Source of the DNA: Cyclobacteriaceae bacterium
Lineage (GTDB): Bacteria; Bacteroidota; Bacteroidia; Cytophagales; Cyclobacteriaceae
Length of the DNA stretch: 33,294 bases
Assembly: GCA_958296015.1 (NCBI GenBank)
Contig: CATQIH010000038.1
Location: 1 to 33,294 of the forward strand
Direction: 5' to 3'
Shown here: positions 33,108 to 33,294 of the stretch, piece after piece
Position numbering within the stretch: position 1 is the stretch's first letter
How the letters are laid out: each line of letters starts with the position of its first letter
Position numbers and translations under genes: made by a program
The notes under the pieces: model-generated
Database searches by the model: none
Told to the model about the DNA's origin: nothing
What the model saw: the letters and a program-made list of their open reading frames with translations, nothing else

Positions 33108-33294
33108 ATGGAAAAACTAGCACAAGTGATCAAAAATATCATCAGCGAGCAGGGGTTACATGCCAAATGGCTGAACACGCTGTCGCTGATGGAAAATGTG
33201 GGAGCCAGAAAGATTTCCGCTTCCGAACATCCGATGAAAGTGAATCTGATCATCCTGAAACATGCCGCAGAAGAGGCCCGCCATGCTTACTACC
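33108..33294 (+). CDS. Ferritin-like protein after bioA, partial
   Basis: The first 62 residues are visible; the gene runs off the window. It starts with ATG 33108, 11 bases after the bioA stop, so it is in the operon. Two helices carry a ferritin-like pattern: LNTLSLMENVGARKI with Glu29, and LKHAAEEARHAYY with the E56xxH59 pair (Glu56, His59). A single Glu followed ~27 residues later by ExxH is how the first half of a diiron carboxylate bundle looks. The second half, needed to confirm a diiron site, is not in view. Function is not known; a role in biotin or pimelate synthesis is suggested only by position. Confidence 0.7.
   Translation, partial: MEKLAQVIKNIISEQGLHAKWLNTLSLMENVGARKISASEHPMKVNLIILKHAAEEARHAYY

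Noticed and set aside
1-33294. tRNA and rRNA genes
   Set aside because: No cloverleaf with a GTTCGAAT-like T arm in noncoding DNA and no rRNA-like sequence was seen by eye; a covariance scan would be decisive.

Overview
The window reads as a chromosomal segment from a member of the Bacteroidota, probably near the Cytophagales or Chitinophagales (the rank is inference). The clues are several Bacteroidota-type promoters (a -33 TTTG box and a -7 TAnnTTTG box), weak Shine-Dalgarno signals, and gene families common there: DUF2141, a CvfB-like S1 protein, a DNA-repair-associated PdeM phosphoesterase, a JmjC/cupin-like oxygenase and a lone CheY-type regulator beside a multi-PAS kinase. No rRNA, tRNA, CRISPR array, phage gene or intact transposase was seen.

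Layout. 1-4024 (minus): a four-gene operon of JmjC-like oxygenase, lipoprotein, DUF350 membrane protein and membrane-fused spermidine synthase; three of the four carry single-base frameshifts. 4348-5787 (plus): a POTRA/beta-barrel outer-membrane protein. 5788-8696: an accessory stretch with an intact and a truncated VOC gene, a dispersed repeat, a phased 42-bp repeat array, an unknown coiled-coil gene with a clear terminator, and a 14-bp minisatellite. 8697-11265 (minus): a Cu+ P-type ATPase and a small HMA copper-binding protein, divergent from a PQQ-type sugar dehydrogenase (11400-12584). 12749-15359 (minus): YihY-family membrane protein and secreted carboxylesterase, divergent from an AraC regulator (15540-16577). 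16677-21644: a heptad-repeat coiled-coil protein, a TPR protein, CvfB, and a soluble PAS/GAF histidine kinase with its receiver. 21645-22417: a second copy of the repeat element plus 42-bp array, with a GC-rich hairpin. 22463-26849: PdeM, DUF2141 protein, Gfo/Idh/MocA oxidoreductase and a DHA2-type MFS pump. 26856-29835 (minus): a large MscS-type channel (one frameshift) and a ROK sugar kinase. 29986-33294 (plus): biotin genes bioF-bioD-bioA, then the start of a ferritin-like protein.

Functional themes. The biotin operon converts a pimeloyl thioester to dethiobiotin; the downstream ferritin-like gene is a candidate extra step or accessory. The left operon links a polyamine enzyme to a DUF350 protein and a lipoprotein, recalling the E. 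coli yjf locus. Copper export, drug efflux and osmotic channel genes are housekeeping stress functions.

Most unusual signal: two homologous arrays (about 6834-7150 and 21989-22306) of eight degenerate 42-bp units. Each unit carries an AGTACT-like and an AAGCTT-like dyad whose centres are 10 bp apart. The unit length equals four DNA helical turns, so the dyads recur on one helix face. Both arrays follow the same short dispersed element in the same orientation. Five single-base indels, three of them in G/C runs, break four otherwise well-conserved genes and look more like sequencing errors than decay.
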